A DNA stretch of 64,000 nucleotides from Alistipes sp. (GTDB lineage: Bacteria > Bacteroidota > Bacteroidia > Bacteroidales > Rikenellaceae): NCBI GenBank assembly GCA_022782405.1, contig JALFNK010000009.1, positions 62,001 through 126,000 on the forward strand, written 5' to 3'. Below are positions 16,036 to 24,825 of this stretch, piece after piece (position 1 is the first letter of the stretch; each line of letters begins with the position of its first letter). The notes under the pieces were generated by a model. The model was not told where the DNA came from, did not search any database, and saw only the letters and a list, made by a program, of their open reading frames with translations. A program made the translations under genes and the position numbers.

Positions 16036-17193
16036 ATGAAAAAAATTCTCCTTCTTGCCCTGCTCGGCATGTGCAGTTGCTCGCAACGTCCGGGTGCGGC
16101 ATCCGACAGCCTTCCGGATTTTCTCCATGCCACCTACTCGGTGGAGAGTCTTTTGAGCGAGGCCGAACTGTCGAATCCGGGCTACGATGCTTTCGACTTC
16201 ATCTATCTGATGGCAACTCCCGCCAAATGGCCGGAGATTGACTTCGACCTGCCGCGGAATGAAATCGTGGCTTTGGCCGATGCTTTCGACTATACCCGTG
16301 CCGGAGGCCATATGCCGCTTGTTCCGCAGATGGTCCGCAAGGCACATGAGGCCGGGGCGAAGATTCTGCTTTGCTTCGGCGGTCAGAAGGAGTTTTTGCC
16401 CTTCCTCGAAAAACCCGAGCGGCTGCGGAATCTCGAAGCCTATATGGTGCGTCTGGTCGCCGACAACGACTTCGACGGTCTGGACATCGACTGGGAGATC
16501 ACCCTCGACAAGGAGTTGCACGCCGGCATGATGAATCGTCTGCGCGCAAGCCTTGATTCGCTTGCAGATGAGCGTGATAGAACCTATTACCTGACGACGG
16601 CCCTGAGTATAGACCACGTCTATGACCAGCCGTTGGCCGACAGTTTGAGCCGGGCTGTCGACTGGATCAACATCATGTCCTACGACATGTGCGACGGCGT
16701 TTGGGGCAGCACGCCCTCGCACAATACCTCGATGGCAAAGCTGCGCGAGAAACTCGCCCACTGGACCCTCTTCGACAAACGGCAGTTGTGCCTGGGACTG
16801 GCCAATTACGGTTTTTATTACAAAGGGCTGAAACCCGGCGAGAAAGCCGACGGGCCGTTGAGCCGTTACGGTTCCTACATTACCTATTGGGAATTCCTGC
16901 CCCGCGTGGAAACGGGCGGATGGACCGAAGAGTACGATCCCGAAGCTGAAGTTTCCTATTATTTTTCGCCCGATCGTGAAGAGTTCGTAACGATCGAGAA
17001 CCCCGTGTCGATGCGTCGCAAGATCGAGTGGATTACGGCCAATGGCTTCCGCGGCGCCTTCTGGTGGGAGTTCCACCACGACTATGTGGCCCCCTCGGCC
17101 GAACAACCCGCCGGCCGTCACCATCTGATCGACGTCGTTACGGCCTATTTGCAGGAGCGGGCCGCTGCCGGCGCTTCGAAAAACGACGAATAA
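16036..17193 (+). CDS. Glycoside hydrolase family 18 protein, probable lipoprotein
   Basis: This protein is 385 residues. The N terminus MKKILLLALLGMCSCSQ is a short signal with a lipobox-like cysteine. The GH18 catalytic motif DGLDIDWE (residues 147-154) is intact, with E154 as proton donor. YDMCDGVWG and the C-terminal GFRGAFWWEFHHD strand are also family features. GH18 enzymes cleave chitin-like or N-glycan chitobiose links; exact specificity cannot be read here. No SusC/SusD pair adjoins it. The start is 17 bases after the LuxC-like stop, so the two may be co-transcribed. Confidence 0.9.
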   Translation: MKKILLLALLGMCSCSQRPGAASDSLPDFLHATYSVESLLSEAELSNPGYDAFDFIYLMATPAKWPEIDFDLPRNEIVALADAFDYTRAGGHMPLVPQMVRKAHEAGAKILLCFGGQKEFLPFLEKPERLRNLEAYMVRLVADNDFDGLDIDWEITLDKELHAGMMNRLRASLDSLADERDRTYYLTTALSIDHVYDQPLADSLSRAVDWINIMSYDMCDGVWGSTPSHNTSMAKLREKLAHWTLFDKRQLCLGLANYGFYYKGLKPGEKADGPLSRYGSYITYWEFLPRVETGGWTEEYDPEAEVSYYFSPDREEFVTIENPVSMRRKIEWITANGFRGAFWWEFHHDYVAPSAEQPAGRHHLIDVVTAYLQERAAAGASKNDE

Positions 17194-17245
17194 CCCGTCT
17201 GCGGCATGACCTGTCCGCAGACAAACCGATAAAAACACTACTGCG

Positions 17246-17758
17246 ATGTCAATGGTATTCCGATTCCGGATGTTGAGCGACGAGAACGACCATTTCGTAC
17301 GAGATTATGAGGTGATGTACGACACGACGCTGCTCGAATTCCACAACTTCATTCTCGATTCGCTGGAGTACGAGCCCTGTATGGCCTCGTTCTTCACGGC
17401 CGACGACCGCTGGGAAAAGCAGCGGGAGTTTACCCTGATGGACATGGGCGACGGTACGGGCGAGAGTCCCGAGACGATGGAGAGCATCCGCCTGGGGCAG
17501 ATTATCCACAACCTGCGCGACCGGCTGATCTACCTATTCGATCTATTCGGCGACCGGGCCTATTACCTCGAACTGACGGGAGCTTACGAGGCCGATCCGC
17601 AGGCTTCCTACCCGCGGGAAATCTATGCCGTGGCCGAGGCTCCGGACCAGTACGATCCCACGAAGAACCGTGAGGAGGACGAAGGCTCGGCTTTCGAGGA
17701 GATGATGGGCGACTTCAGCGATTTCGAAGGAGACGACAACTACGACGATGAGTATTAA
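17246..17758 (+). CDS. pRiA4b ORF-3/IS1096 TnpR-like family protein
   Basis: This protein is 170 residues: an N-terminal compact domain (FRFRMLSDENDHFVRDYEV, TLLEFHNFILDSLEYEPCMASFFTADDRWEKQREF, YLFDLFGDRAYYLELTGAY) and a strongly acidic C-terminal tail. It resembles the plasmid pRiA4b ORF-3-like fold found widely in Bacteroidota. Despite the historic IS name no transposase, terminal repeats or other mobile signs are nearby. It overlaps miaA by 11 bases, so it is probably an ordinary chromosomal gene expressed with it. Function is unknown. Confidence 0.8.
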   Translation: MSMVFRFRMLSDENDHFVRDYEVMYDTTLLEFHNFILDSLEYEPCMASFFTADDRWEKQREFTLMDMGDGTGESPETMESIRLGQIIHNLRDRLIYLFDLFGDRAYYLELTGAYEADPQASYPREIYAVAEAPDQYDPTKNREEDEGSAFEEMMGDFSDFEGDDNYDDEY

Positions 17759-18662
17759 ACGGTTGCTGGTAATCGTAGGCCCCACCGGATCGGGCAAGAC
17801 GGACTTGAGTCTGCGTGTGGCCCGGCGTTACGGTGCTCCGATCCTTTCGACCGACTCGCGGCAGTTCTATCGCGGGATGGCCATCGGCACGGCACAGCCT
17901 ACGGCTGAAGAACAGCAATTGGTTGAGCACCATTTTATTGCCTCACGCGATATCACGGACGGCTTGAACTGCGGCACCTATGAACAGGAGGCGCTGGCCT
18001 GTCTCGATAGGCTCTATGCTGCGCACGACGATGTGGTGGCCGTAGGCGGTTCGGGACTCTATATCCAGGCTCTGTGCGACGGGATGGACGACCTGCCGCA
18101 GGCGGATGAAACGTTGCGCACCCGTCTGATGGAGCGGCTGCGCGGCGAGGGGCTCGAAGCTCTTGCCGCCGAACTTCGGGAGCATGATCCGGTTTATTGC
18201 GAAACGGCGGATCTGCGCAATCCGGCGCGGGTGGTCCGAGCCCTTGAAGTGTGTCTGCAAACAGGACGCCCCTATTCGGAGCAGCGTCTGGGCACCCGCC
18301 GCGAACGTCCTTTCCGGACGTTGAAAATCGGCGTGGAGCTGCCCCGCGAGGTGCTTTACGAGCGGATCGACCGCCGGGTCGATCGGATGCTGGACGAAGG
18401 GTTGGTGGACGAAGCCCGCCGACTCTATCCGCATCGGGCATTGAATGCCCTGCAGACGGTCGGTTACCGCGAACTGTTCGACTGGTTCGAGGACCGCACG
18501 ACCTATGAGGAGGCAGTGGAGCTCATCAAGCGCAATACGCGACGCTATGCCAAGCGGCAGATGACCTGGTTCCGGCGCGATACGGAGATCCATTGGTTTG
18601 CTCCCGATGACGACGAGGCGATTTTCGCCTGCATCGACCGCTTCCGGGCTGCGGCGGAGTGA
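17748..18662 (+). CDS. miaA: tRNA dimethylallyltransferase MiaA
   Basis: At 304 residues it is of normal length. It has the P-loop GPTGSGKT (residues ~11-18), the DSRQFYRGMAIGTAQPT substrate loop and the VGGSGLYIQAL motif. It adds a dimethylallyl group to A37 of tRNAs reading UNN codons. The ATG lies inside the end of the upstream gene (11-base overlap), indicating coupling. The tRNA-Leu(UAA) encoded 81 bases downstream is itself an expected MiaA substrate, since it reads UUA. Confidence 0.96.
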   Translation: MSIKRLLVIVGPTGSGKTDLSLRVARRYGAPILSTDSRQFYRGMAIGTAQPTAEEQQLVEHHFIASRDITDGLNCGTYEQEALACLDRLYAAHDDVVAVGGSGLYIQALCDGMDDLPQADETLRTRLMERLRGEGLEALAAELREHDPVYCETADLRNPARVVRALEVCLQTGRPYSEQRLGTRRERPFRTLKIGVELPREVLYERIDRRVDRMLDEGLVDEARRLYPHRALNALQTVGYRELFDWFEDRTTYEEAVELIKRNTRRYAKRQMTWFRRDTEIHWFAPDDDEAIFACIDRFRAAAE

Positions 18663-18708
18663 TTTCCGGGCCAAGGACTGTATTTTTGGCGTTTCGCAAA
18701 TATTTTCG

Positions 18709-18716
18709 TACTTTTG
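18709..18716 (+). promoter_or_regulatory. TACTTTTG promoter of tRNA-Leu
   Basis: A TTTG at 18685-18688, a 20-base spacer and TACTTTTG at 18709-18716 fit the Bacteroidota -33/-7 layout. They lie 27 bases before the tRNA. Confidence 0.75.
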
Positions 18717-18743
18717 CCGACGTCTTCCCGTCGGGAAGTTCGG

Positions 18744-18829
18744 GCTCGGATGGTGGAACAGGTAGACACGCCGGACTTAAAATCCTGTGGCCAGCAATGG
18801 CCGTGCGGGTTCGATCCCCGCTCCGAGTA
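18744..18829 (+). tRNA. tRNA-Leu (UAA anticodon)
   Basis: An 86-base class II tRNA. The acceptor is GCTCGGA with TCCGAGT plus A, the anticodon loop ACTTAAAAT gives TAA, there is a long variable arm (GTGGCCAGCAATGGCCG), and the T arm is GCGGGTTCGATCCCCGC. CCA is not encoded. Confidence 0.95.
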
Positions 18830-18837
18830 CGCAAGGC

Positions 18838-18884
18838 GAAGGCCGCTGCAAAGGTTGGAAAACCCGCAGCGGCCTTCGTTTTTT
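18838..18884 (+). terminator. Strong rho-independent terminator after tRNA-Leu
   Basis: A perfect 12-bp stem GAAGGCCGCTGC (18838-18849) pairs with GCAGCGGCCTTC (18866-18877), followed by a six-T run. Confidence 0.92.
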
Positions 18885-18898
18885 CGCAGACGGAACGT

Positions 18899-20248
18899 TC
18901 AGAGCCTTCCGCAGGCATCCAGCAGTTCGTAATAGGTATAGACGACTTCCGTACGGGCGGTCGTCAGTTTGAGCTGCGACTCGAGACGCAGCCGGTCGGC
19001 GTCGAGCAGGTCGGTCAGGATCGCCAGCTGTTCCATGTACCGGTTCCGCATGATGCGGTAGTTCTCTTCGGCCTGAAGCACCGAGAGTTCGAGCGTCCGG
19101 ACGCGTTCGAGGGCCTGTTCGTGGCGCAGGTAGGCCGAACGGATGCGCATCCGCAGCCGTTGCATCTGTTGCTGTTCGGCATTTTCGCTGCGGAGGACGT
19201 TGAGTCGCTGCTCCCCCACCTTGTGCCGGTTGCGGTAGAGGGCCGAGAGCGGATAGGAGATCGATAGTCCGATGTTCCAGTTGTTGTTGTAAAGGTCATC
19301 GAGCGTGCGGGCGATCGGGCGCGCCAGCGTATTTCCCGCATAGAGCGATACGGAAGGGAGATAGGCCGACCGGGCCTGTCGTTCGGCGTTGTGCGCCAGC
19401 TCGGTCTGTGCCCGCAGCAGCCGCATCGTGGGCTCGTCGTCGTAGGCCGCATCGACATAGGCTTCGTAGCTTTCGAGCCGTTGCGCCGGAGCGAGGTCCG
19501 AGGTGTCGGGTCGGAGGATGGTCCGCTCGTCGCAGCCGATCCAGATGTCGAGTTGCTGCGAAGCCAGGCGGACCCGGTCGGTCGCTTCGCGCAGGGCGAG
19601 CCGGTCGTCCGTGAGGCTGATCTCGCTGCGCAGCACGTCGTTGTTGGTGATCAGCCCTTCGCGGCGCATCTCGCGAATATCTTTCAGACGCCGCTCCGAC
19701 TCTTCGATGTTGCGGTCGAGCACCTCGCATTGTTTGTAGAGGGTGAAGAGGTCCATGTACTGGCGCAGCAATTCGAGTTTCACGGCGCTCCGGTCGGCAA
19801 GCGTCGAGAGCTCTGCCATGCGCTGTTCGATCTCGGCCCGGCGGATACCGAGGCGGATGCGCCCTCCGTCATAGATGGGTTGCAGCAATTCGATGACGTA
19901 ATTCTGCGACCACTCCGGGGCGTCGGGATAGGTCGCGTCCTCCAGTCCGTGTTCGAAGACTACGGGCTGTCCGACATAGCCGCCCTTCAGTCCTACGTTA
20001 AGTTCCGGAAGGCGCTCCTGACGGGCCGCGCGGCTCCGCTCTGCGCCGATCTGCTCCTCGATGCCGGAGGCCCGGAGGCGCAGGCTGTGCTCCACGCCGA
20101 GACGGAACAGCTCCTCGATGCCGAGATACAGCGTATCCGCCGGTCCGGCAGGACCGGCGGCAGCCGTCGCCGCACGGCTTCCTGCAAAGAGATACAATGA
20201 GGCAAGCAGGCAGACGGCTGCCATCTGTTGGAATCGTGTGTACCGCAT
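18899..20248 (-). CDS. TolC-family outer membrane efflux protein
   Basis: The start at 20248 (MRYTRFQQMAAVCLLASLYLF) gives 449 residues with a signal peptide. Two repeated coiled-coil halves show typical OEP patterns (VKLELLRQYMDLFTLYKQCEVLDRNIEESERRLKDIREMRREGLITNNDVLRSE-type heptads, and a second set near the C terminus). It would form the outer-membrane channel of a tripartite exporter, but no RND or ABC partner is adjacent. A frame open far upstream overlaps the divergent gene and is spurious. The -7 element at 20280-20287 argues against the alternative ATG at 20278. Confidence 0.9.
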   Translation of the reverse strand: MRYTRFQQMAAVCLLASLYLFAGSRAATAAAGPAGPADTLYLGIEELFRLGVEHSLRLRASGIEEQIGAERSRAARQERLPELNVGLKGGYVGQPVVFEHGLEDATYPDAPEWSQNYVIELLQPIYDGGRIRLGIRRAEIEQRMAELSTLADRSAVKLELLRQYMDLFTLYKQCEVLDRNIEESERRLKDIREMRREGLITNNDVLRSEISLTDDRLALREATDRVRLASQQLDIWIGCDERTILRPDTSDLAPAQRLESYEAYVDAAYDDEPTMRLLRAQTELAHNAERQARSAYLPSVSLYAGNTLARPIARTLDDLYNNNWNIGLSISYPLSALYRNRHKVGEQRLNVLRSENAEQQQMQRLRMRIRSAYLRHEQALERVRTLELSVLQAEENYRIMRNRYMEQLAILTDLLDADRLRLESQLKLTTARTEVVYTYYELLDACGRL

Positions 20249-20279
20249 TTTCGGGATAATTTTCGGAATCTTTGGCATG

Positions 20280-20287
20280 CAAAAATA
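20280..20287 (-). promoter_or_regulatory. -7 element TATTTTTG for the TolC-like gene
   Basis: Consensus on the minus strand with a TTG about 20 bases further upstream. Because it ends one base before the ATG at 20278, that codon is unlikely to be transcribed, so the start at 20248 is preferred. Confidence 0.65.
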
Positions 20288-20375
20288 GCCTTTTTTTCGC
20301 TGCCGAACAACTTTTCCCATCTCCCGAACCTGCAGACGACCCGCTTCCGGGCGGACAACTTTGCGGATAAATGCG

Positions 20376-20383
20376 TATTTTTG
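20376..20383 (+). promoter_or_regulatory. -7 element TATTTTTG for the GNAT-nitrilase gene
   Basis: Consensus on the plus strand, 27 bases before the ATG at 20411. Confidence 0.65.
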
Positions 20384-20410
20384 CGCCGTCTTACGGAAAT
20401 ACACACAGCG

Positions 20411-21946
20411 ATGGCAGATTCGATGCACAAGATCAACAAGGTCGAGGTCCGCAACCTTCAGCTGGAGGATTACGGGCAGCTGGCCCAATCCTTCACGCGC
20501 GTCTATGCGGACAGGGATGTCTTCTGGACCCGCGAACAGATCCGCAAACTCGTCGAGATTTTTCCCGAGGGGCAGATCGTAACGGTCGTGGACAACAAGA
20601 TCGTGGGCTGCGCCCTCTCGATCATTGTCGATTACGACATGGTCAAGGGCGACCACACCTATGCCAAGGTTACGGGCAACGAGACGTTCGACACCCACAA
20701 TCCGAAGGGCAACATCCTCTACGGCATTGAAGTATTCATCCATCCCGAATACCGGGGCCTGCGTCTGGCCCGACGCATGTACGACTACCGCAAGGAGCTG
20801 TGCGAAAAGCTCAATCTGAAGGCCATCATGTTCGGCGGCCGTATTCCGAACTACCATAAGTATGCCGATCGGATGCGGCCGAAGGAGTACATCGAGCGGG
20901 TCCGCTCGCGCGAAATCTACGACCCGGTGCTGACCTTCCAGCTCTCGAACGACTTTCATGTGCGGCGTGTCATGCCCAACTACCTGCCCAACGACGAGGA
21001 GTCGTGCCACTGCGCGACGCTCCTGCAGTGGGACAACATCTACTACCAGCCGCCCACGCAGGAGTTCGTCGACAAGAAGACCACCGTGCGCGTCGGTCTG
21101 GTGCAGTGGCAGATGCGCAGCTACAAGACCCTCGACGATGTTTTCGAGCAGGTCGAGTTCTTCGTCGATGCCGTGTCGGACTACAAGAGCGATTTCGTGC
21201 TCTTTCCCGAGTATTTCAATGCGCCGCTCATGGCCAAGTTCAACAACCTGGGCGAGGCGCAGTCGATCCGCGGCCTTGCCCAGTATACGGAGGAGGTCCG
21301 CGACCGCTTCATCGAGCTGGCCATCAGCTACAACATCAATATCATCACGGGCAGCATGCCCTATATCAAGGCCGACGGCTCCCTTTACAACGTCGGTTTT
21401 CTCTGCCGGCGCGACGGTTCGTGCGACATGTACGAGAAGGTGCATGTTACGCCCGACGAGGTCAAGAGCTGGGGGTTGAGCGGCGGCCGCATGGTGCAGA
21501 CCTTCGACACGGACTGTGCACGCATCGGCGTGCTGATCTGCTACGACGTGGAGTTTCCCGAATTGTCGCGCATCATGGCCGATCAGGGCATGCAGATACT
21601 TTTCGTGCCTTTCCTTACCGATACGCAGAACGGTTATTCGCGCGTGAGGGTCTGCGCGCAGGCCCGGGCCATCGAGAACGAGTGCTTCGTGGCGATTGCC
21701 GGCAGCGTCGGCAACCTGCCCCGCGTGCACAACATGGACATCCAGTATGCCCAGTCGGCCGTCTTCACGCCGTGCGACTTCGCCTTCCCGACCGACGGAA
21801 AACGGGCCGAGGCGACGCCCAACACGGAGATGATCCTCATCTCGGATGTCGATCTGGATCTGTTGAACGAGCTTCACACCTACGGCAGTGTCCGGAATCT
21901 GCGCGACCGACGGCACGATCTTTATGAACTGAAACTCAAGAGATAG
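20411..21946 (+). CDS. GNAT acetyltransferase-carbon-nitrogen hydrolase fusion
   Basis: This protein is 511 residues. The N-terminal ~200 residues form a GNAT domain (GIEVFIHPEYRGLRLARRMYDYRKELC is the acetyl-CoA loop). From ~215 a nitrilase-superfamily domain follows with the complete catalytic triad: E267 in LFPEYF, K343 in YEKVHV and C377 in LICYDVEFPE. The nitrilase part hydrolyses an amide or transfers its acyl group; the GNAT part probably acetylates an amine of the same compound. Substrate is unknown. The fusion is widespread in bacteria. It is monocistronic with its own promoter and terminator. Confidence 0.9.
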   Translation: MADSMHKINKVEVRNLQLEDYGQLAQSFTRVYADRDVFWTREQIRKLVEIFPEGQIVTVVDNKIVGCALSIIVDYDMVKGDHTYAKVTGNETFDTHNPKGNILYGIEVFIHPEYRGLRLARRMYDYRKELCEKLNLKAIMFGGRIPNYHKYADRMRPKEYIERVRSREIYDPVLTFQLSNDFHVRRVMPNYLPNDEESCHCATLLQWDNIYYQPPTQEFVDKKTTVRVGLVQWQMRSYKTLDDVFEQVEFFVDAVSDYKSDFVLFPEYFNAPLMAKFNNLGEAQSIRGLAQYTEEVRDRFIELAISYNINIITGSMPYIKADGSLYNVGFLCRRDGSCDMYEKVHVTPDEVKSWGLSGGRMVQTFDTDCARIGVLICYDVEFPELSRIMADQGMQILFVPFLTDTQNGYSRVRVCAQARAIENECFVAIAGSVGNLPRVHNMDIQYAQSAVFTPCDFAFPTDGKRAEATPNTEMILISDVDLDLLNELHTYGSVRNLRDRRHDLYELKLKR

Positions 21947-21954
21947 CGAAAATA

Positions 21955-21983
21955 AAAACCCCTCCGCGAAACGGAGGGGTTTT
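21955..21983. terminator. Terminator after the GNAT-nitrilase gene
   Basis: A 12-bp symmetric stem AAAACCCCTCCG/CGGAGGGGTTTT with a five-base loop and flanking A- and T-runs begins nine bases past the stop codon. Confidence 0.9.
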
Positions 21984-22176
21984 CACACACACAAACATTA
22001 ACAATACAAACAATGCAATGGCGAAATACTCGATCATTGTTTCTGATGCAAAGGTCGTGTAAAATATTTCGTCGCGCAATCGCAAGAAATAGGTATTTCA
22101 TGCCGTTATTCCTTTCAGGAACGGGATTTTTTGCCGCCGGAATCCGCTCTTGGTTTTGAAATTCAAAATAATGCAC
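21984..22176. other. Gene-free leader region before rho
   Basis: About 190 bases with no convincing reading frame. A weak hairpin (TTATTCCT/AGGAACGG, near 22105-22125) is followed by TTTTTT and resembles a terminator, but no promoter for a small transcript is evident. Confidence 0.4.
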
Positions 22177-22184
22177 TATCTTTG
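22177..22184 (+). promoter_or_regulatory. -7 element TATCTTTG for rho
   Basis: Exact consensus with a TTTTG 18 bases upstream. The resulting 5' UTR is about 60 bases, ending at the ATG at 22251. Confidence 0.75.
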
Positions 22185-22250
22185 CATGCGAATTCCATGG
22201 GACCGGGCGACCGCCGGGTCCGAAAATCACAAACGAGATAATTGTTACAT

Positions 22251-23897
22251 ATGCAGGATTTGAATGCGCTGAAAGGTAAGAGCCTTGCCGAATTGCGTGA
22301 AATCGCCAAGGCACTGGGCATCGGGAATGTCATGTTGAAGAAGCGCGAACTGTTGGAAAAGATAGCGGAGACGGCAGCCCCGGAGGCGGCACCGGCTTCA
22401 GACAACTCCGGCACCTCTTCCGAAACTGCTCCGCAGGTCGAGGAGACTCCGGTCCGGAAACCCCGGGGACGCCGTCCCCGGCTTGCCCGCAGCGAACCGG
22501 CGGCACAGGAGGCTCCCCGGGTGGAGGAGACTCCGGAGCAGGAGCACGCCGTTCCGGTTGCGGCGGAGCATGCCACTGCCGCGGGAGTCGCCCCGGCAGT
22601 CGCCGCAGCACCCGGGGAGGAGGCTCCCAAACCTGAACCGAAGCGCCGCGGCCGCAAGCCCAAGAACCAGGTACAGCCCGAGGTACGCACGTCCGAAAAA
22701 GAGACTGGCAAGGAGGAGAAAAGCGCGGAGACGGCACCGGCACCCTCGCTCGACGAGGAGGTGATCACCAAGGACGACTTCGCCGGAGAGATCGAGGGCG
22801 AAGGTGTGCTGGAGGTCATGCCCGATGGATACGGATTCCTCCGTTCGGCGGATTACAACTACCTCAATTCTCCGGACGACGTCTATGTCTCGCCTTCGCA
22901 GATCAAGCTTTTCGGCCTGAAGCCCGGCGATACGGTGAACGGTGTGATCCGTCCTCCGAAGGAAGGCGAAAAGTACTTTCCGCTGGTGCGCGTGAACGAA
23001 ATCAACGGTCTGAAGCCCGACTATATCCGCGACCGCGTGCAGTTCGAGTACATGACGCCGCTCTTCCCGAGCGAGAAATTCTGCCTGACGGGCAACGGCC
23101 ACAACAACCTTTCGACGCGCATCGTTGATCTCTTCTCGCCGATCGGCAAGGGCCAGCGTGCGCTGATCGTCGCCCAGCCCAAGACCGGCAAGACGATGCT
23201 CCTGCAGTCGATCGCCAATGCCATTGCGGACAACCATCCGGAGGTTTACATGATCGTGCTGCTGATCGACGAGCGTCCGGAAGAGGTTACCGAAATGGCC
23301 CGCAACGTCAAGGCCGAGGTGGTTGCCTCGACCTTCGACGAGCAGGCTTCGCGCCATGTGAAGGTCGCCGAGATGGTCCTCGAGAAGGCCAAGCGCATGG
23401 TCGAGTGCGGCCACGACGTGGTGATCTTCCTCGACTCTATAACGCGTCTGGCCCGCGCCTACAACTCCGTGCAGCCCGCATCGGGCAAGGTGCTCTCGGG
23501 AGGTGTCGATGCCAATGCGCTGCACAAGCCCAAACGCTTTTTCGGTGCGGCCCGCAACACCGAGGAGAAGGGATCGCTGACGATCATCGCCACGGCACTC
23601 ATTGACACCGGTTCGAAGATGGACGAGGTGATCTTCGAGGAGTTCAAGGGTACGGGCAACATGGAGCTTCAGCTGGACCGCAAGCTCGCGAACAAGCGCG
23701 TCTACCCCGCTGTCGATGTCATTGCCTCGGGTACGCGGCGCGAAGACCTGCTCCTTTCGCGCGAGGTGATGAACCGCACCTGGGTGCTGCGCAAGTATCT
23801 CTCGGACATGACCCCTGTCGAGGCCATGGAGTTCCTCCAGAAGCAGATGGGATTGACGAGCACCAACGAGGAGTTCCTCGCCACGATGAACCATTGA
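22251..23897 (+). CDS. rho: Transcription termination factor Rho with long disordered N-terminal insertion
   Basis: At 548 residues it is far longer than E. coli Rho (419). Residues 1-42 form the Rho_N helical domain. Residues ~43-172 are a low-complexity Pro/Ala/Glu-rich insertion with two basic GRRP/GRKP patches (PRGRRPR at 71-77, KRRGRKPK at 131-138). From ~180 the RNA-binding cold-shock domain and the ATPase follow (Walker A AQPKTGKT ~308-315, [15 protein letters not shown]alker B). A TTG codon nine bases upstream is in frame but the ATG at 22251 fits better. Rho terminates untranslated transcripts. Confidence 0.96.
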   Translation: MQDLNALKGKSLAELREIAKALGIGNVMLKKRELLEKIAETAAPEAAPASDNSGTSSETAPQVEETPVRKPRGRRPRLARSEPAAQEAPRVEETPEQEHAVPVAAEHATAAGVAPAVAAAPGEEAPKPEPKRRGRKPKNQVQPEVRTSEKETGKEEKSAETAPAPSLDEEVITKDDFAGEIEGEGVLEVMPDGYGFLRSADYNYLNSPDDVYVSPSQIKLFGLKPGDTVNGVIRPPKEGEKYFPLVRVNEINGLKPDYIRDRVQFEYMTPLFPSEKFCLTGNGHNNLSTRIVDLFSPIGKGQRALIVAQPKTGKTMLLQSIANAIADNHPEVYMIVLLIDERPEEVTEMARNVKAEVVASTFDEQASRHVKVAEMVLEKAKRMVECGHDVVIFLDSITRLARAYNSVQPASGKVLSGGVDANALHKPKRFFGAARNTEEKGSLTIIATALIDTGSKMDEVIFEEFKGTGNMELQLDRKLANKRVYPAVDVIASGTRREDLLLSREVMNRTWVLRKYLSDMTPVEAMEFLQKQMGLTSTNEEFLATMNH

Positions 23898-23916
23898 TCC
23901 TTCGAACGACGTACGC

Positions 23917-24702
23917 ATGAAGTTTCCGACGATGAAGAAGACCGCGCTTCTGGTCCTGTGGCTCCTTGCCGTGCAGGGGGCCTTCGCCTGGGGACAGAAG
24001 GGGCACGACATCACGGCCTATATCGCCGAATGCCACCTTACGCCCGCTGCGGCGAAGAAGATCGACCGCATCCTCGGAGGATATTCTCCGGTCTATTATG
24101 CCAACTGGCTCGACAATGCCAGCCACACGCCCGCCTACGCCCATACGAAGACGTGGCACTACCAGAACGTGGATGCCGGCGAGACCTTCGAAACGATGCC
24201 CGAGAATCCCGCGGGCGACGTGCTGAAGGCCGTCGAACAGCTTGTCGGAGAGCTTCGTTCGAAGCGTCTTACCGCCGGGGAGGAACAGATCCGGCTCCGG
24301 ATGCTGATCCATCTGGTGGGCGACATGCATTGCCCGATGCACCTGGGCCACACTTCGGACCTGGGCGGCAACCGGGTTGCCGTACGTTTCTTCGGACGTG
24401 AGACGAACCTCCATACGGTATGGGATACCTCGCTCGTCGAGGCGGCGCACAACTGGGGCTATACCGAGTGGCAGCGCGAGATCGACCGTCTGCCGAAAAA
24501 GGAGGCGGCCGCCGAAGCGGCGGGAACGCCCGCCGACTGGGTGCGCGAGACACAGCGGATCTGCACGGCCGTCTACGAGGCGACGCCCGAAGGGACGAAC
24601 ATTTCCTATGATTACATTGCGGCCCAGACGCCCGTCGTGGAGCGGCAGTTGCTCCGTGCGGGGCTCCGTCTGGCCCGCCTGCTGAACGAGATCTACCGAT
24701 AA
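23917..24702 (+). CDS. Secreted S1/P1-family nuclease
   Basis: This protein is 261 residues. The signal peptide cleaves after AFA, exposing Trp (AFA-WGQKGHDI). That is the hallmark of S1/P1 nucleases, whose N-terminal Trp binds zinc. Other zinc ligands are visible (HDITAYIAE, HLVGDMHCPMHLGH, WDTSLVE, AHNW). It would degrade single-stranded nucleic acids in the periplasm or outside. A second ATG at 23932 (MKKTALLV) is an equally good start. The start lies 19 bases after rho, so read-through from rho is possible. Confidence 0.9.
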   Translation: MKFPTMKKTALLVLWLLAVQGAFAWGQKGHDITAYIAECHLTPAAAKKIDRILGGYSPVYYANWLDNASHTPAYAHTKTWHYQNVDAGETFETMPENPAGDVLKAVEQLVGELRSKRLTAGEEQIRLRMLIHLVGDMHCPMHLGHTSDLGGNRVAVRFFGRETNLHTVWDTSLVEAAHNWGYTEWQREIDRLPKKEAAAEAAGTPADWVRETQRICTAVYEATPEGTNISYDYIAAQTPVVERQLLRAGLRLARLLNEIYR

Positions 24703-24738
24703 CGGCCGTCGCAGCACGGATATACAAGGATACAAGAT

Positions 24739-24770
24739 GCCCCGGATCCTATGGAGTCCGGGGCTTTTTT
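24739..24770 (+). terminator. Terminator after the S1/P1 nuclease gene
   Basis: GCCCCGGA (24739-24746) pairs with TCCGGGGC (24757-24764) and is followed by six Ts. Confidence 0.88.
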
Positions 24771-24813
24771 GTGGAAATCGCCGTTGCGGAAACGGGCTTC
24801 CGCGGAAAATCCG

Positions 24814-24821
24814 TACCTTTG
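24814..24821 (+). promoter_or_regulatory. -7 element TACCTTTG, probably leaderless
   Basis: Consensus ending four bases before the ATG at 24826, so the regulator mRNA would have essentially no leader. Confidence 0.65.
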
Positions 24822-24825
24822 CGGT

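Noticed and set aside
17246..17758. Possible insertion-sequence gene because of the IS1096 TnpR-like family name
   Set aside because: No transposase, terminal repeats or target duplication; the gene overlaps miaA and looks chromosomal.
18899..21916. A 1005-codon open frame on the minus strand spanning the TolC-like gene and the whole divergent gene
   Set aside because: Only the part from 20248 down has signal peptide and OEP features. The upstream half is antisense to the GNAT-nitrilase gene, and divergent promoters lie between the two.
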